From contig JADKAM010000004.1 of NCBI GenBank assembly GCA_016715365.1, forward strand, positions 248,001 through 312,000: a stretch of DNA of 64,000 nt, in the 5' to 3' direction. This document shows, piece by piece, positions 8,290-18,149 of this stretch. Within the stretch, counting starts at the first letter, position 1. Each line of letters starts with the position of its first letter. Origin of the DNA: Chitinophagaceae bacterium. Its GTDB lineage: Bacteria > Bacteroidota > Bacteroidia > Chitinophagales > Chitinophagaceae. The notes beneath the pieces were generated by a model that saw only the letters and a program-made list of their open reading frames with translations, was not told where the DNA came from and did not search any database. A program made the translations under genes and the position numbers.

Positions 8290-11181
8290 TTAGTTGTTTT
8301 TTGTCTGAATGTTTATCAGGTAATCAAATAAACTCACTTCAGTTACCAAAGCTAATTTCTTTCTCAACCTGTACCGGCTTACTTCCACACCTCTTACAGA
8401 TATATTCATCAGTTGTGCCATTTCCTTGGTAGATAAATTCATACGCAGATAGGCACAAAGCTTAATTTCATTATTTGAAATGCCGGGATGTTTTTCTTTT
8501 AATGCGCTGATAAAATCACTGTGTACCTTATCAAAATGCAGGATAAAGTTTTCCCACTCCTGGTCCATATTATCATCTTCACTGATTGACTTTATCATTT
8601 TTTTCAGATCGGCTTCAGCCTGCGGATTGCTGACGCCTTTCATGATATGTGCCAGCTCGGTTTTCATTTTAGAAACCAGTTCTCCTTTTTTAACCAGGTG
8701 CATGGCTGATGAAGCCAGTTCAGAGTTTTTAAAATTAATATCTGCTTCCAGTTTTTCGTTTCGTAAGGTAACCAGTTCACTTTCCGATTTGGCAATTTCC
8801 AGGTCATGTATATAGCGCAGCCTTTTTTGTTCTTCTTCGTATTTAGCCTGTTGCCGTTTAAATTTTTTTGTCTGCAGTTTATACAGGAAATACAGGCCTG
8901 CTGCAAACAGCAACAGGTATAAAGCTTTTGCCCAGTTGGTTTTATACCAGGGAGGTAATATATTAAAGGTATAGGTTGCAACTGCAGATTCGTTGCCCAG
9001 GTTGTTTCGTACTTTAACTTCAAAACTAAATTTACCTGCAGGCAGGTTGGTGTATTCTTTTTCTGTTCTGTTCGTCCATTCGCTCCAGTTATTATCATAT
9101 CCTTTCAGCCTGTAACTGTATTCAAGGTTTGCCTGGTAGCCAAAAAGAGAAGATGAATATTCAATACGGATTGTTTTCCAGCGGTAATTGATGGAAGGGA
9201 TATTACCGGCATCCTGTATTTGTTTATCATTATTATAATAGCCGCCAAATAAAAGGCTGTCTGTTTTATTAATAATGCTCAGGGTTCGTATCTGCACACT
9301 CAGCCTGGGTAATGTTTGTTTGTATTTTTCATAGTTGATGTGATAAAAGCCTTTTTCGCCACCTAAAAAAATATTGTTTTCATTGGCAGGATATATAAAT
9401 TCAAATCCACTCAGCATTTTATTATTTAATTCCGGCAGATAAATTACCACAGGTTCTTTTTTAGAAAAATCTATAACTCCCAGTGTTTTTTCATGAATGA
9501 ACCAGATATTACCATTACCATCTTCTTTAAGATACCGGATACTTTGGCCTCCCAGCAGTTTTGAATAAAATGGTGAAGATTCAAAAAGATCTTTTTGTTT
9601 ATTAAAAACATAAATACCTTTTTCTGTTGCAACAACCAATTCGTTTTTAATGGTGTAAATATGGTTATTTAGCAAAGAGGGCAACCCTTTAGTATTAGAG
9701 TAACTTAAAATGCTGTAGTTGCCACCGGTACTATTTGTTATTTTGAAAACACCATGATAGGGATGAGATACCCATATATTACTGTCTTTATCAAGTTCTA
9801 CAAAACGTGACGATTCCTCGAAGCCCGGAATTTTTTTGGAATGCATGAACTGGCCATTGCTGTAATCAAAAATGGTAAGGCCATTATATCCGCCGGCAAT
9901 AATACGGCTGGTAGGAAAAGTATTGGAAAGAGGTATGAAATTCCAGAACCCTTTGTTGAGTGATATAGGGTTTGCGGTATTGTTTTTAATGGAAAATGCA
10001 CCCTCGTGGTGGCCCATCAGCAGTTGATTATTGATATTGGCAAGGCTCCAGGTTTGACCCTTGGCATTTGCTATGGAAGTAAAACTGCCCCTGCTAAAAC
10101 TCATATCCTGCACCGGTTGCAGTGGTACACTGAAAAGGCCGTTGGATGTGCCTAAAAATAATTGCCTGTCATAGATCATCACGTTGTAACCAGAACCATC
10201 CTGCAGCATTGGTTTTATCTGTTTAATGGCACTATTGTAGGTTATCAGGTCAATTCCATTATCGAGGCCCAGCCATAAATTGCGTTCCCTGTCTAAAAGA
10301 ATACTCAGTACATTATTATTTTGAAGGCCTTCAGTTCTTGAAAAACTTTGTATGATATTTCCCTTAGTATCGGTAATATAAATACCATTGTTATTGGTAG
10401 CTAAGGCAATCCAATCTTTATTGATTGATGTGGCTGCGTAAACCCTTTCATTTTTAAACAATTGATTATTGACTGATGGTAAAACAGCAATACGGGTGTC
10501 GGACAAAAGAAAAAGCCCGTTTTTTAAAGTTGTAATGATGGCACTATCTTTTTGTATTGAAATGATGCCGGTTACGGGATCATTAACGGGCAGTATATTC
10601 TCTGTAAATACCGGTGCCCAAATATCGTTTTCAAATACAAGCAGTCCGGCGGCATAATCGTGTGCAAACAATTTTCCGTTACATTCTCCCAAAAAATCCC
10701 ACTCAGATGGGGCATTAAACACAGCAACGGCCCTGTCTGTGAACTTAAATATTTTCTTTGGTGACCGGAAATAGATATTGCCCTTAAAGGCTACTATATC
10801 CCATACATCGCCAAATGACCTGTCTTTAGCAGCAATTTGTTCGATGAGTGAATAATAAAGCAGCCGGCCATTGGCAGCAGGTGCAAAATACCCCAGTTCA
10901 TCCTGACCTCCCACATATATACGGTTTGCCGGCCCAATTTCAACCGAACGTACATTGGTTTTATTGGGGAGCGGATGATTATTCCAATACTTTCCATCAA
11001 AACTCAAAAGACCTTCATTATTGGCAAAGTAAACAATACCGTTTTTATCTTGTTTAATATCCCAGTTCTGCAACCCAGCTTTATAACTTTGTTTAGGATA
11101 ATTAATAATATCAGGAAAGCCAATTGTATTTTGACAAACTACCTGGAGCGGAAAGCAAATCAGTAAAATGAGCTGTTTCAT
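8290..11181 (-). CDS. Triple-tyrosine beta-propeller sensor with LuxR-type DNA-binding domain; regulator of the glucan locus
   Basis: The order of parts is: signal peptide (MKQLILLICFPLQVVCQ), a long periplasmic propeller of Reg_prop repeats (about 30-620; motifs such as DRERNLWLGLDNGI and DGNGNIWFIHE), a Y_Y_Y domain (about 690-760, YSYRLKGYDNNWSEW), one membrane helix near 770-790, a coiled coil, and a LuxR-like helix-turn-helix at the end (NLSTKEMAQLMNISVRGVEVSRYRLRKKL). There is no histidine kinase or receiver domain, so sensing would have to be passed straight through the membrane to the DNA-binding end. I start at the ATG at 11181. The gene is divergent from susC, and by position it should control that operon (inference); the ligand is probably a beta-glucan oligosaccharide. 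Confidence 0.88.
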   Translation of the reverse strand: MKQLILLICFPLQVVCQNTIGFPDIINYPKQSYKAGLQNWDIKQDKNGIVYFANNEGLLSFDGKYWNNHPLPNKTNVRSVEIGPANRIYVGGQDELGYFAPAANGRLLYYSLIEQIAAKDRSFGDVWDIVAFKGNIYFRSPKKIFKFTDRAVAVFNAPSEWDFLGECNGKLFAHDYAAGLLVFENDIWAPVFTENILPVNDPVTGIISIQKDSAIITTLKNGLFLLSDTRIAVLPSVNNQLFKNERVYAATSINKDWIALATNNNGIYITDTKGNIIQSFSRTEGLQNNNVLSILLDRERNLWLGLDNGIDLITYNSAIKQIKPMLQDGSGYNVMIYDRQLFLGTSNGLFSVPLQPVQDMSFSRGSFTSIANAKGQTWSLANINNQLLMGHHEGAFSIKNNTANPISLNKGFWNFIPLSNTFPTSRIIAGGYNGLTIFDYSNGQFMHSKKIPGFEESSRFVELDKDSNIWVSHPYHGVFKITNSTGGNYSILSYSNTKGLPSLLNNHIYTIKNELVVATEKGIYVFNKQKDLFESSPFYSKLLGGQSIRYLKEDGNGNIWFIHEKTLGVIDFSKKEPVVIYLPELNNKMLSGFEFIYPANENNIFLGGEKGFYHINYEKYKQTLPRLSVQIRTLSIINKTDSLLFGGYYNNDKQIQDAGNIPSINYRWKTIRIEYSSSLFGYQANLEYSYRLKGYDNNWSEWTNRTEKEYTNLPAGKFSFEVKVRNNLGNESAVATYTFNILPPWYKTNWAKALYLLLFAAGLYFLYKLQTKKFKRQQAKYEEEQKRLRYIHDLEIAKSESELVTLRNEKLEADINFKNSELASSAMHLVKKGELVSKMKTELAHIMKGVSNPQAEADLKKMIKSISEDDNMDQEWENFILHFDKVHSDFISALKEKHPGISNNEIKLCAYLRMNLSTKEMAQLMNISVRGVEVSRYRLRKKLALVTEVSLFDYLINIQTKNN

Positions 11182-11223
11182 ATTTTTATGCAAAAACGTG
11201 AGTGTAATTATACAAAAAAAATA

Positions 11224-11322
11224 TGACGTAGTATTGATGTAGTCGAAATACCTATAAAATCAGCATTAAATAAGCATTGATGTAGTAATGATGTGGTACA
11301 ATATTTTAAAATTGACGTGGTG
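11224..11322. promoter_or_regulatory. Phased direct repeats, likely operators of the glucan locus
   Basis: Five copies of the decamer TGAYGTRGTN lie in the same orientation between the regulator gene and susC: 11224, 11235, 11278, 11289 and 11313. The first four form two tandem pairs, each with an 11-base step, about one helical turn. The last copy overlaps the probable -33 element of the susC promoter. Such spacing fits a dimer binding the same face of the DNA; the regulator encoded next door is the obvious candidate. Confidence 0.6.
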
Positions 11323-11341
11323 TCATCTACATTTACATTTC
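11312..11341 (+). promoter_or_regulatory. Probable susC promoter of Bacteroidota type
   Basis: A TTG at 11312-11314, a 19-base spacer and TACATTTC at 11334-11341 fit the phylum's -33 TTTG / -7 TAnnTTTG consensus with one mismatch in each box. It lies 40 bases before the susC start. Confidence 0.45.
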
Positions 11342-11380
11342 GAATTCTGCTAATTCTTGAATCACTAAAATGAGCGCTAT

Positions 11381-14300
11381 ATGAAATTAAAGATTGCTAT
11401 GCTATGCCTCAGTATTTTCCTGGGCATAATTTCTCAACAGGCCTTTGGCCAAAACATTACCGCCACAGGTAAAGTAAAGAACAAAGCTACCGGCGACCCG
11501 GTTATTGGTGCAAGTGTAAACCTTCAGGGCACCACTACAACTACAACCACAGACGCAACGGGAAGTTTTACCATTTCGGTACCCAAAGGAGGTAAATTAA
11601 ACATTACTTCTATTGGTTATGCCCCAACAAGTATCCAGATCAACAAAGCGGGCGACGTTACCATCTTAATGGAAGAATCGTCTAAAAGCCTGGATGAAGT
11701 GGTTGTTGTTGGTTATGGTACCCAAAAAGTAACCAAGGTTTCGGGTGCAATAGCCGGCGTAAAAGCAGCTGCTATTGAAAAGCTTAAACCGGTTAGGGTA
11801 GAAGATGCTATACAGGGAACTTCGGGTGTGAATGTTATTCAAAGTGGCTCACCGGGTGCACAGCCTTTAATACTTATAAGGGGTATTCCTTCTTATAGTA
11901 ATAATGGCCCATTAGTAGTTGTTGATGGTGTTCCTCAATCGCAGGCAGACCTTAATTCTATTAATTCGGCCGATATAGAAAGTATCAATATTTTAAAAGA
12001 TGCTGCTACCGCTGCCATTTACGGTGTAAGTGGCGGTAATGGTGTGGTAATAGTTACCACAAAAGCCGGTCGAAAAAATCAAAAAACTGAATTTACCATC
12101 AACAGCTTTTACGGTATTCAGCAGGTTGCCAATACGGTTCCGGTGTTAAATGCAGCTGAGTATGGTGCTATGGTTAATGAAGGAAGTACCTTAAGCGGTG
12201 GCAATATCGTTTTCCCCGACCTTTCGGTTTTAGGAAAAGGAACCGATTGGCAGAAAGAGATCTTTAAACAGGCTCCTATACAAACGCATAATATTTCAGC
12301 AAGAGGCGGATCTGAAAGAGTTACCTACTTTTTATCGGGTGCCTGGTTAAGCCAGGGTGGTGTAGTAGGCGGTATCGATAAGTCAAAATTCAATCGTATC
12401 AATTTTACATCCAATGTGGCTTTTGATCTTACTTCTAAACTAAAGTTTATTTTAAATGCCAATTATGTAAACCTGAGTTCAAAAGGTATACAGGAAAATT
12501 CTTTCAACAGCATCATCGGCAGTGCATTAAACTACGACCCAACAGTACCGGTTTACAATACCGTACCCAATACAGTTGGCCAGTATGGTTTCAGTAATAA
12601 TATTTTATCTGAAATATTTAACCCGCTTACCAAGCTGGAAAATACCTACAACAAAAATGTAGGTAATAAGATCTTCGGAAAATTTGAATTACAGTATGAA
12701 GTAATCAAAAATCTGAAGATCAGTACCCGTTTTGGATATACCAAATATGATGGCAATGCCAAAACATTTACGCCACTTGTATTTTACGGGTTAAATAACG
12801 TAGATAATTCCATGAACGGTGATGGCACAACCGTTGCCGGCAAACACAACAGTGTGGCACAGGAAAAAGCCAGCTATAACTCTTTTACCTATGAGTTGTT
12901 TGGTAATTATAATTTTAAATTAGCCAGGAATCATGCTTTTGAAGCAACTGCAGGTTTATCATTTCAGAAAGTAAGTGGTAACACGGCTGGCTCAAGCAGG
13001 CAGGATGTACCTTTTAACAGCTGGGATTTTGCAGATTATACATCAGCAACAGGCAATAATTCAGCAACTAATCTTTTTGCCAGTACTGGATACTATTATC
13101 AATATGAAAAAAGGAATGCCTCTATATTCGGCAGGATAAATTACGATTATAAAGAAAAATACCTGGTATCAGTAACAGCCCGCAGGGATGGGTCTACCGC
13201 TTTTGGCAAGGATCAAAAGTGGGCAATTTTTCCTTCGGGTTCTGTAGGATGGGTAGTGAGCAAGGAAAACTTCTTTAAATCAAAGCTGATTGATTTTCTT
13301 AAGATCAGGGCCAGTTATGGATCAGTGGGATCTGATAATGTTAATCCTACATACCGCTACATTCAAACTGATTATCTGGCTTCATTGTATGGATCAGGAA
13401 ACAGTATTGGGTATACCTACGGTAATAATTTTTACTCAGGATCTACTTTAGGCTCATTGGGAAATGATAAATTAGGATGGGAAGAACAAACCCAGCTGAA
13501 TGCAGGTGTTGATATGAATTTTTACAAGAATAAATTTAATATTGCTGTTGATTACTTCGAGAAAAGAACAAAAGGATTAATATACCAGGGTACAGCACCG
13601 GTAGTTATTTTAGGAACAGTTTCTGCTCCGCCTGCCAATATTGGTTCTACAAAATCAAGCGGACTTGATCTTACCTTGGGATACACCAGCAAAATAGGCA
13701 AAGACCTTAAACTTTCTACCACAGCAACTTTTACCTCAGTTAAAAACCTGGTAACCGGTACCAATACCGAAGGTACAGCAAGAATTACCGGTGGTGGCTA
13801 TTTTAACGGCCAGTCTCAAACCGTAAGCGTATTTGAAAAAGGCAAAACACCATATTATTACTATGGCTATAAAACCGACGGCTTATTTCAAAGCTATGCC
13901 GAAATTGCTGCCAGTCCTACACAGGCAGGCGCACAACCCGGTGATATTAAATTTGCCGACCTGAATGGCGATGGCATCATTGATTCTAAAGATCAAACCC
14001 AGATAGGAAATCCTTTCCCCAAATTTACTATTGGCTGGAACCTGAACCTGGAGTATAAAAACTTCGATCTTTCAGTTTTAAGCTATGCTTCTTCCGGTAA
14101 TGATGTTTACCGTGCTTTGGAAAGAAATGGTAACCTTACCAATAAATTCGCCAGTGTATTAAACAGGTGGACCGGGCCCGGAACAACCAATGATGCACAC
14201 AATCCAAGGTATTCATTTACCGATGCCAATAACAACAGCCGTGTATCCGACAGGTATGTAGAAGATGGATCTTTCATCAAGATCAGGAATATCGTATTGG

Positions 14301-14500
14301 GTTATAATTTCCAGTTTAAACCAATTAAAAAGGTGTTTAAAACAGTAAGGTTATATGGCCAGGTAAAAAATGCATTCACCTTTACCAAATACACCGGTTA
14401 CGATCCTGAAATTGCTGCTCCGCTACAGGATGTGGGTGTTGACCGTGGTGCATATCCACAGGCAAGAACTTATGCTGTAGGACTGGACATTAAATTTTAA
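11381..14500 (+). CDS. susC: SusC/RagA-type TonB-linked outer-membrane transporter
   Basis: This 1039-residue protein is an outer-membrane barrel that imports oligosaccharides with energy from TonB-ExbBD, working under a SusD lid. Visible parts are a signal peptide ending QQAFGQ, a carboxypeptidase-regulatory-like Ig domain (about 27-95), the SusC signature SLDEVVVVGYGTQ, a plug domain with LILIRGIPSYSNNGPLVVVDG and ILKDAATAAIYGVSGGNGVV, and a C-terminal barrel ending in LDIKF with the terminal aromatic residue required by the BAM machinery. It begins an operon with 5 to 26 bases between genes up to the GH16 enzyme. Neighbouring GH16 and GH3 enzymes point to beta-1,3- or mixed-linkage glucan fragments as cargo (inference). 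Confidence 0.95.
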   Translation: MKLKIAMLCLSIFLGIISQQAFGQNITATGKVKNKATGDPVIGASVNLQGTTTTTTTDATGSFTISVPKGGKLNITSIGYAPTSIQINKAGDVTILMEESSKSLDEVVVVGYGTQKVTKVSGAIAGVKAAAIEKLKPVRVEDAIQGTSGVNVIQSGSPGAQPLILIRGIPSYSNNGPLVVVDGVPQSQADLNSINSADIESINILKDAATAAIYGVSGGNGVVIVTTKAGRKNQKTEFTINSFYGIQQVANTVPVLNAAEYGAMVNEGSTLSGGNIVFPDLSVLGKGTDWQKEIFKQAPIQTHNISARGGSERVTYFLSGAWLSQGGVVGGIDKSKFNRINFTSNVAFDLTSKLKFILNANYVNLSSKGIQENSFNSIIGSALNYDPTVPVYNTVPNTVGQYGFSNNILSEIFNPLTKLENTYNKNVGNKIFGKFELQYEVIKNLKISTRFGYTKYDGNAKTFTPLVFYGLNNVDNSMNGDGTTVAGKHNSVAQEKASYNSFTYELFGNYNFKLARNHAFEATAGLSFQKVSGNTAGSSRQDVPFNSWDFADYTSATGNNSATNLFASTGYYYQYEKRNASIFGRINYDYKEKYLVSVTARRDGSTAFGKDQKWAIFPSGSVGWVVSKENFFKSKLIDFLKIRASYGSVGSDNVNPTYRYIQTDYLASLYGSGNSIGYTYGNNFYSGSTLGSLGNDKLGWEEQTQLNAGVDMNFYKNKFNIAVDYFEKRTKGLIYQGTAPVVILGTVSAPPANIGSTKSSGLDLTLGYTSKIGKDLKLSTTATFTSVKNLVTGTNTEGTARITGGGYFNGQSQTVSVFEKGKTPYYYYGYKTDGLFQSYAEIAASPTQAGAQPGDIKFADLNGDGIIDSKDQTQIGNPFPKFTIGWNLNLEYKNFDLSVLSYASSGNDVYRALERNGNLTNKFASVLNRWTGPGTTNDAHNPRYSFTDANNNSRVSDRYVEDGSFIKIRNIVLGYNFQFKPIKKVFKTVRLYGQVKNAFTFTKYTGYDPEIAAPLQDVGVDRGAYPQARTYAVGLDIKF

Positions 14501-14523
14501 TTCATTCAATAAATAATAGAAAA

Positions 14524-16035
14524 ATGAAAAAATTACAAATAAAAATACTTGGCATCTTACTCGCAGGAGCCATGCTTGTATCCTGTAACAAATGGGTTGA
14601 TTATAATCCAAAAGATGATTTTAAAATAACCGACCTGGAATATTTTAAAAGCGAAGCAGATTACAGATCAATAGCAGTAGGTACTTATGCTCCCTTGCAA
14701 TGGCTTAACCAGGTTGTGCCGGTAGGGGATATTATTTCTGATAATTCTGTAACCGGTGGAGAAAGTGCATCAGATGTACTGTCGCTGCAGCAGATCAATA
14801 ATTTTACCCACACACCCATCAATGGAACCATTGCTGATTTGTGGCAATCATGTTACGAAGGTATTAACCGGGCAAATTATATGCATCAGTATAAAGACAA
14901 AAACCCGGCAGGCGAAACCATTACTTTTCCGGGAAAAGATGCTTTGTATGGCGAAGTATATTTCGTAAGGGCATACTACTATTTTACATTGGTAAAAATG
15001 TTTGGTGGTGTACCCTTGTTTGTTGATAAAAGACTTACTTTTTCTGATCTGGGTACTATCACAAGATCCAGCCAGGCTGATGTGTACAAACAAATTGAAA
15101 CCGACCTTGCCAGCGCTATTGCCGTGTTGCCGGTTGTACAGGTAGAAAAAGGCAGAGCAACCAAATATGCTGCACAGGCTTTATTGGGTAAAGTATTGCT
15201 GTATCAAAATAAATATGCACCGGCTGCAGCCATGCTTGATAACGTAATTATTCCAAATGCTTTTTCTTTGGTTTCCGATTTTAATTCAATGTTTTTACCC
15301 AGTGGTGAAAATGGACCGGAGTCTGTTTTTGAAATTCAATATTCAAACGGTTCGGCTACCTACGATTGGGGGCATGTAACCCGTGGACAGGGAAATTATT
15401 CAGTTCAGCAATGTGGTGTACGTGGTTTAAACGGTTCAGCCGCCATGCCATATGCACCGGGCTGGAGCACTAATTTACCTACACAAAACCTGGCAGCAGC
15501 TTATGCCGCAGGCGATAGAAGAAAAGCAGTTACTGTGTTGGATATTGAAGCATATAAAGTTGCCAACCCTGCATTAAATATTACCTACCAGGTAGCGCCT
15601 TATCAAAATACCGGTTTATACAATCAAAAATATCTACCACGCAAAGGCGAAACTTCCGGACAGGTTGAATTAAACTATTCAAATAATTTCCGCACCATTC
15701 GTTATGCAGATGTATTGCTGATGGCTGCTGAAGCATTCAATAAATCGGGTAATGATCTGAAGGCACAAACCTACCTGAACCTGGTTCGTCGCCGGGCTTT
15801 TGGCGATCTGTTGCATGATATTACTGCAACCGGTACAGCCTTGTACGATGCTATTCTGGCTGAAAGAAGACTGGAACTGGCCATGGAAGGAGAACGCTTT
15901 TTTGACCTGGTAAGAACCGGTAAAGCTGCTTCGGTATTGGGCACGTTGGGCTTTGTTGCCGGAAAACATGAATTGTTTCCGATACCACAGGGCGAAGTTG
16001 ATCTGGCAGGTTTAACACAAAACCCCGGTTACTAA
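14524..16035 (+). CDS. susD: SusD/RagB-family surface glycan-binding lipoprotein
   Basis: SusD-type proteins bind glycan at the cell surface and close the SusC barrel. The 503-residue protein has a lipoprotein signal (MKKLQIKILGILLAGAMLVSC), the N-terminal WVDYNPKDDF start typical of the family, TPR-like helices (GEVYFVRAYYYFTLVKMFGG; AAQALLGKVLLYQNKY) and the conserved late region YADVLLMAAEAFNKSG with LAERRLELAMEGERFFDLVR. It starts 23 bases after susC, so the two are co-transcribed. All hallmark regions are present and nothing is missing. Confidence 0.95.
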   Translation: MKKLQIKILGILLAGAMLVSCNKWVDYNPKDDFKITDLEYFKSEADYRSIAVGTYAPLQWLNQVVPVGDIISDNSVTGGESASDVLSLQQINNFTHTPINGTIADLWQSCYEGINRANYMHQYKDKNPAGETITFPGKDALYGEVYFVRAYYYFTLVKMFGGVPLFVDKRLTFSDLGTITRSSQADVYKQIETDLASAIAVLPVVQVEKGRATKYAAQALLGKVLLYQNKYAPAAAMLDNVIIPNAFSLVSDFNSMFLPSGENGPESVFEIQYSNGSATYDWGHVTRGQGNYSVQQCGVRGLNGSAAMPYAPGWSTNLPTQNLAAAYAAGDRRKAVTVLDIEAYKVANPALNITYQVAPYQNTGLYNQKYLPRKGETSGQVELNYSNNFRTIRYADVLLMAAEAFNKSGNDLKAQTYLNLVRRRAFGDLLHDITATGTALYDAILAERRLELAMEGERFFDLVRTGKAASVLGTLGFVAGKHELFPIPQGEVDLAGLTQNPGY

Positions 16036-16061
16036 TCTATAACTAACTAAAAATAACGATT

Positions 16062-18131
16062 ATGAATGCAATAAAATCTTTCTTCAGCGCCTGTTGCCTG
16101 TTACTGGTTTTGGGTGGCTGTACAAAAACAGTAAACGATGATCTTTCGTTTGTTGACGCAGCTGCAGCACCGGATAAATTATCTGTAATGTTTGATATTA
16201 CACAGGATAACACCGGCCTGGTAACTATAACGCCCAATGGCGAAGGTTCCATTTACTATGATGTATATTATGGTGATGCAACTACAACACCTGTAAATTT
16301 ATCTGCAGGAAAAAATATAACACATATTTATGCAGAAGGCACATACAATGTAAAAATTATAGGCCATGCGGTTAACGGTAAAACTACCGAACTCATCCAG
16401 AAACTTACGGTTTCTTTCCGTGCGCCGGAAAACCTGGTGGTTAACTGGGCAATTGACGGGGTAAACAATTTTAAAGTAAATCTTTCGGCAACCGCATTGT
16501 ACGAAACCGCTTTTAAAGTGTTTTGGGGCGATGTTGCCAATGAACCCGGCCAGCCATTTTTAGAAGGGCAGAATGTAAATCATGTATATGCTGCAGTAGG
16601 CTCTTATACTTTAAGGGTAGTTGCTTATAGTGGTGGCTCAGCTACTACAACCTACACAACCACGGTTAATATTGTTGATCCCGTTTTAATACCAATAACC
16701 TTCGAGTCGGCAACGGTTAATTATGCATTTACCAATTTTGGTGGTGGTGTTTCAACCAAAATTGCCAATCCGCAAATGAATGGCATTAACACCACGGCTA
16801 ATGTAGCACGCATGGTAAAAAATGCACCCGAAGTTTGGGGAGGTAGTTTTATAACCGTTGGTACGCCAATTGATTTTTCGGTTAACAAAGTTTTCAGAAT
16901 GAAAGTGTATTCTCCAAGAGTTGGCGCTAAAGTGTTGCTTAAGGTAGAAAATCTCACAAACGGCGGAATATTTTTTGAAAAAGAAGTGCTTACCACCGTG
17001 GCCAATGCCTGGGAAGACCTTGCATTTGATTACAGAACGATCAATACGGGCAATACCTACCAAAAAGTTGTACTGATCTTCGACCTGGGAACAGTGGGAG
17101 ATGGATCGGCTAATTTTACCTGGTTATTTGATGATATCAGGCTTACCAACCAGATGCCTGTTGGTGTACTGGCATTGCCGGTTACATTTGATCTGCCGGG
17201 TGTGAATTATGAGGTTACTGATTTTGGAGGCACCGTTAGTGTACCAGCAACTGACCCGACAAACGGAGCTAATAATGTAAAGAAAACAACCAAGACGGGT
17301 GGAGCACAAACCTGGGCCGGTACAACCATTGGCGCAAACTTTAATGCCCCAATTGGTTTTACTGCAACGAAAACTCAAATGAGCATCAGGGTTTATTCTC
17401 CTGCAGCCGGTTTGCGTGTCAGATTAAAAGTAGAGGACAAGACAAACCCTGCCAGATCGGTTGAAACAGAGGCCATGACTCAGGCTGCCAATACCTGGGA
17501 AACCCTGGTATTTGATTTTGCAACACCGTCTATCGGCACAGCATCTATGAACCTTGCCTATACTTATGATATGGCATCTGTCTTTTTTGATTTTGGAAAT
17601 AATGGAACAGGAAGTGTATTCTATTGGGATGATGTTACCTTCCTGCCTACAAACGTTATACCTAATTACCTGACATTACCTATCGATTTTCAATCAACAT
17701 ATGCTTATCCTTTTGTAAATTTTGGTGGTGCAACAGCAACTGTTGTTAACAATCCGGATGCATCGGGTATTAATACCAGTAGCAAAGTTGGTAAAATGGT
17801 AAAAGGTGCACCGGAAGTTTGGGCAGGCAGTTTTATAGACCTGGTAAACCCAATCAATTTCACGGTATTAAGAACCTTCAAAGTAAAAGTGTATTCACCA
17901 CGGATAGGAGCCAAGTTGTTGTTGAAAGTAGAGAATCCAACCAACGGAGGACAGTTTTATGAAAAAGAAGCTACTACTACCGTTGCCAATGCATGGGAGG
18001 AGTTAACTTTCGATTATACAGCCATTCCTGCCGGGTTTTATGCAAGAGTGGTGTTGATATTTGACCTGGGTACAGCCGGAGACGGATCTCCAAACTTTAC
18101 CTATTATTTTGACGACATCAGACTTAATTAA
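16062..18131 (+). CDS. Surface lipoprotein with two PKD-like modules and three carbohydrate-binding-like repeats
   Basis: After the lipoprotein signal (MNAIKSFFSACCLLLVLGGC) come two PKD-like Ig domains (about 40-118 and 120-205, each with a VYYGDA or VFWGDV strand and a THIYAEGTY or NHVYAAVGSY turn). Three beta-sandwich modules follow, at about 215-362, 363-525 and 530-689. Modules 1 and 3 are close copies (APEVWGGSF / APEVWAGSF; VVLIFDLGT; FDDIRL), and module 2 is more distant (AQTWAGTTI). The FDDIRL ending and the fold pattern recall galactose-binding-like carbohydrate-binding modules. The position third in a SusCD operon suggests a surface glycan-binding protein that captures glucan for the GH16 enzyme (inference). 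No catalytic motif is seen. Confidence 0.75.
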   Translation: MNAIKSFFSACCLLLVLGGCTKTVNDDLSFVDAAAAPDKLSVMFDITQDNTGLVTITPNGEGSIYYDVYYGDATTTPVNLSAGKNITHIYAEGTYNVKIIGHAVNGKTTELIQKLTVSFRAPENLVVNWAIDGVNNFKVNLSATALYETAFKVFWGDVANEPGQPFLEGQNVNHVYAAVGSYTLRVVAYSGGSATTTYTTTVNIVDPVLIPITFESATVNYAFTNFGGGVSTKIANPQMNGINTTANVARMVKNAPEVWGGSFITVGTPIDFSVNKVFRMKVYSPRVGAKVLLKVENLTNGGIFFEKEVLTTVANAWEDLAFDYRTINTGNTYQKVVLIFDLGTVGDGSANFTWLFDDIRLTNQMPVGVLALPVTFDLPGVNYEVTDFGGTVSVPATDPTNGANNVKKTTKTGGAQTWAGTTIGANFNAPIGFTATKTQMSIRVYSPAAGLRVRLKVEDKTNPARSVETEAMTQAANTWETLVFDFATPSIGTASMNLAYTYDMASVFFDFGNNGTGSVFYWDDVTFLPTNVIPNYLTLPIDFQSTYAYPFVNFGGATATVVNNPDASGINTSSKVGKMVKGAPEVWAGSFIDLVNPINFTVLRTFKVKVYSPRIGAKLLLKVENPTNGGQFYEKEATTTVANAWEELTFDYTAIPAGFYARVVLIFDLGTAGDGSPNFTYYFDDIRLN

Positions 18132-18149
18132 TTCTAAAAAATCAAGATT

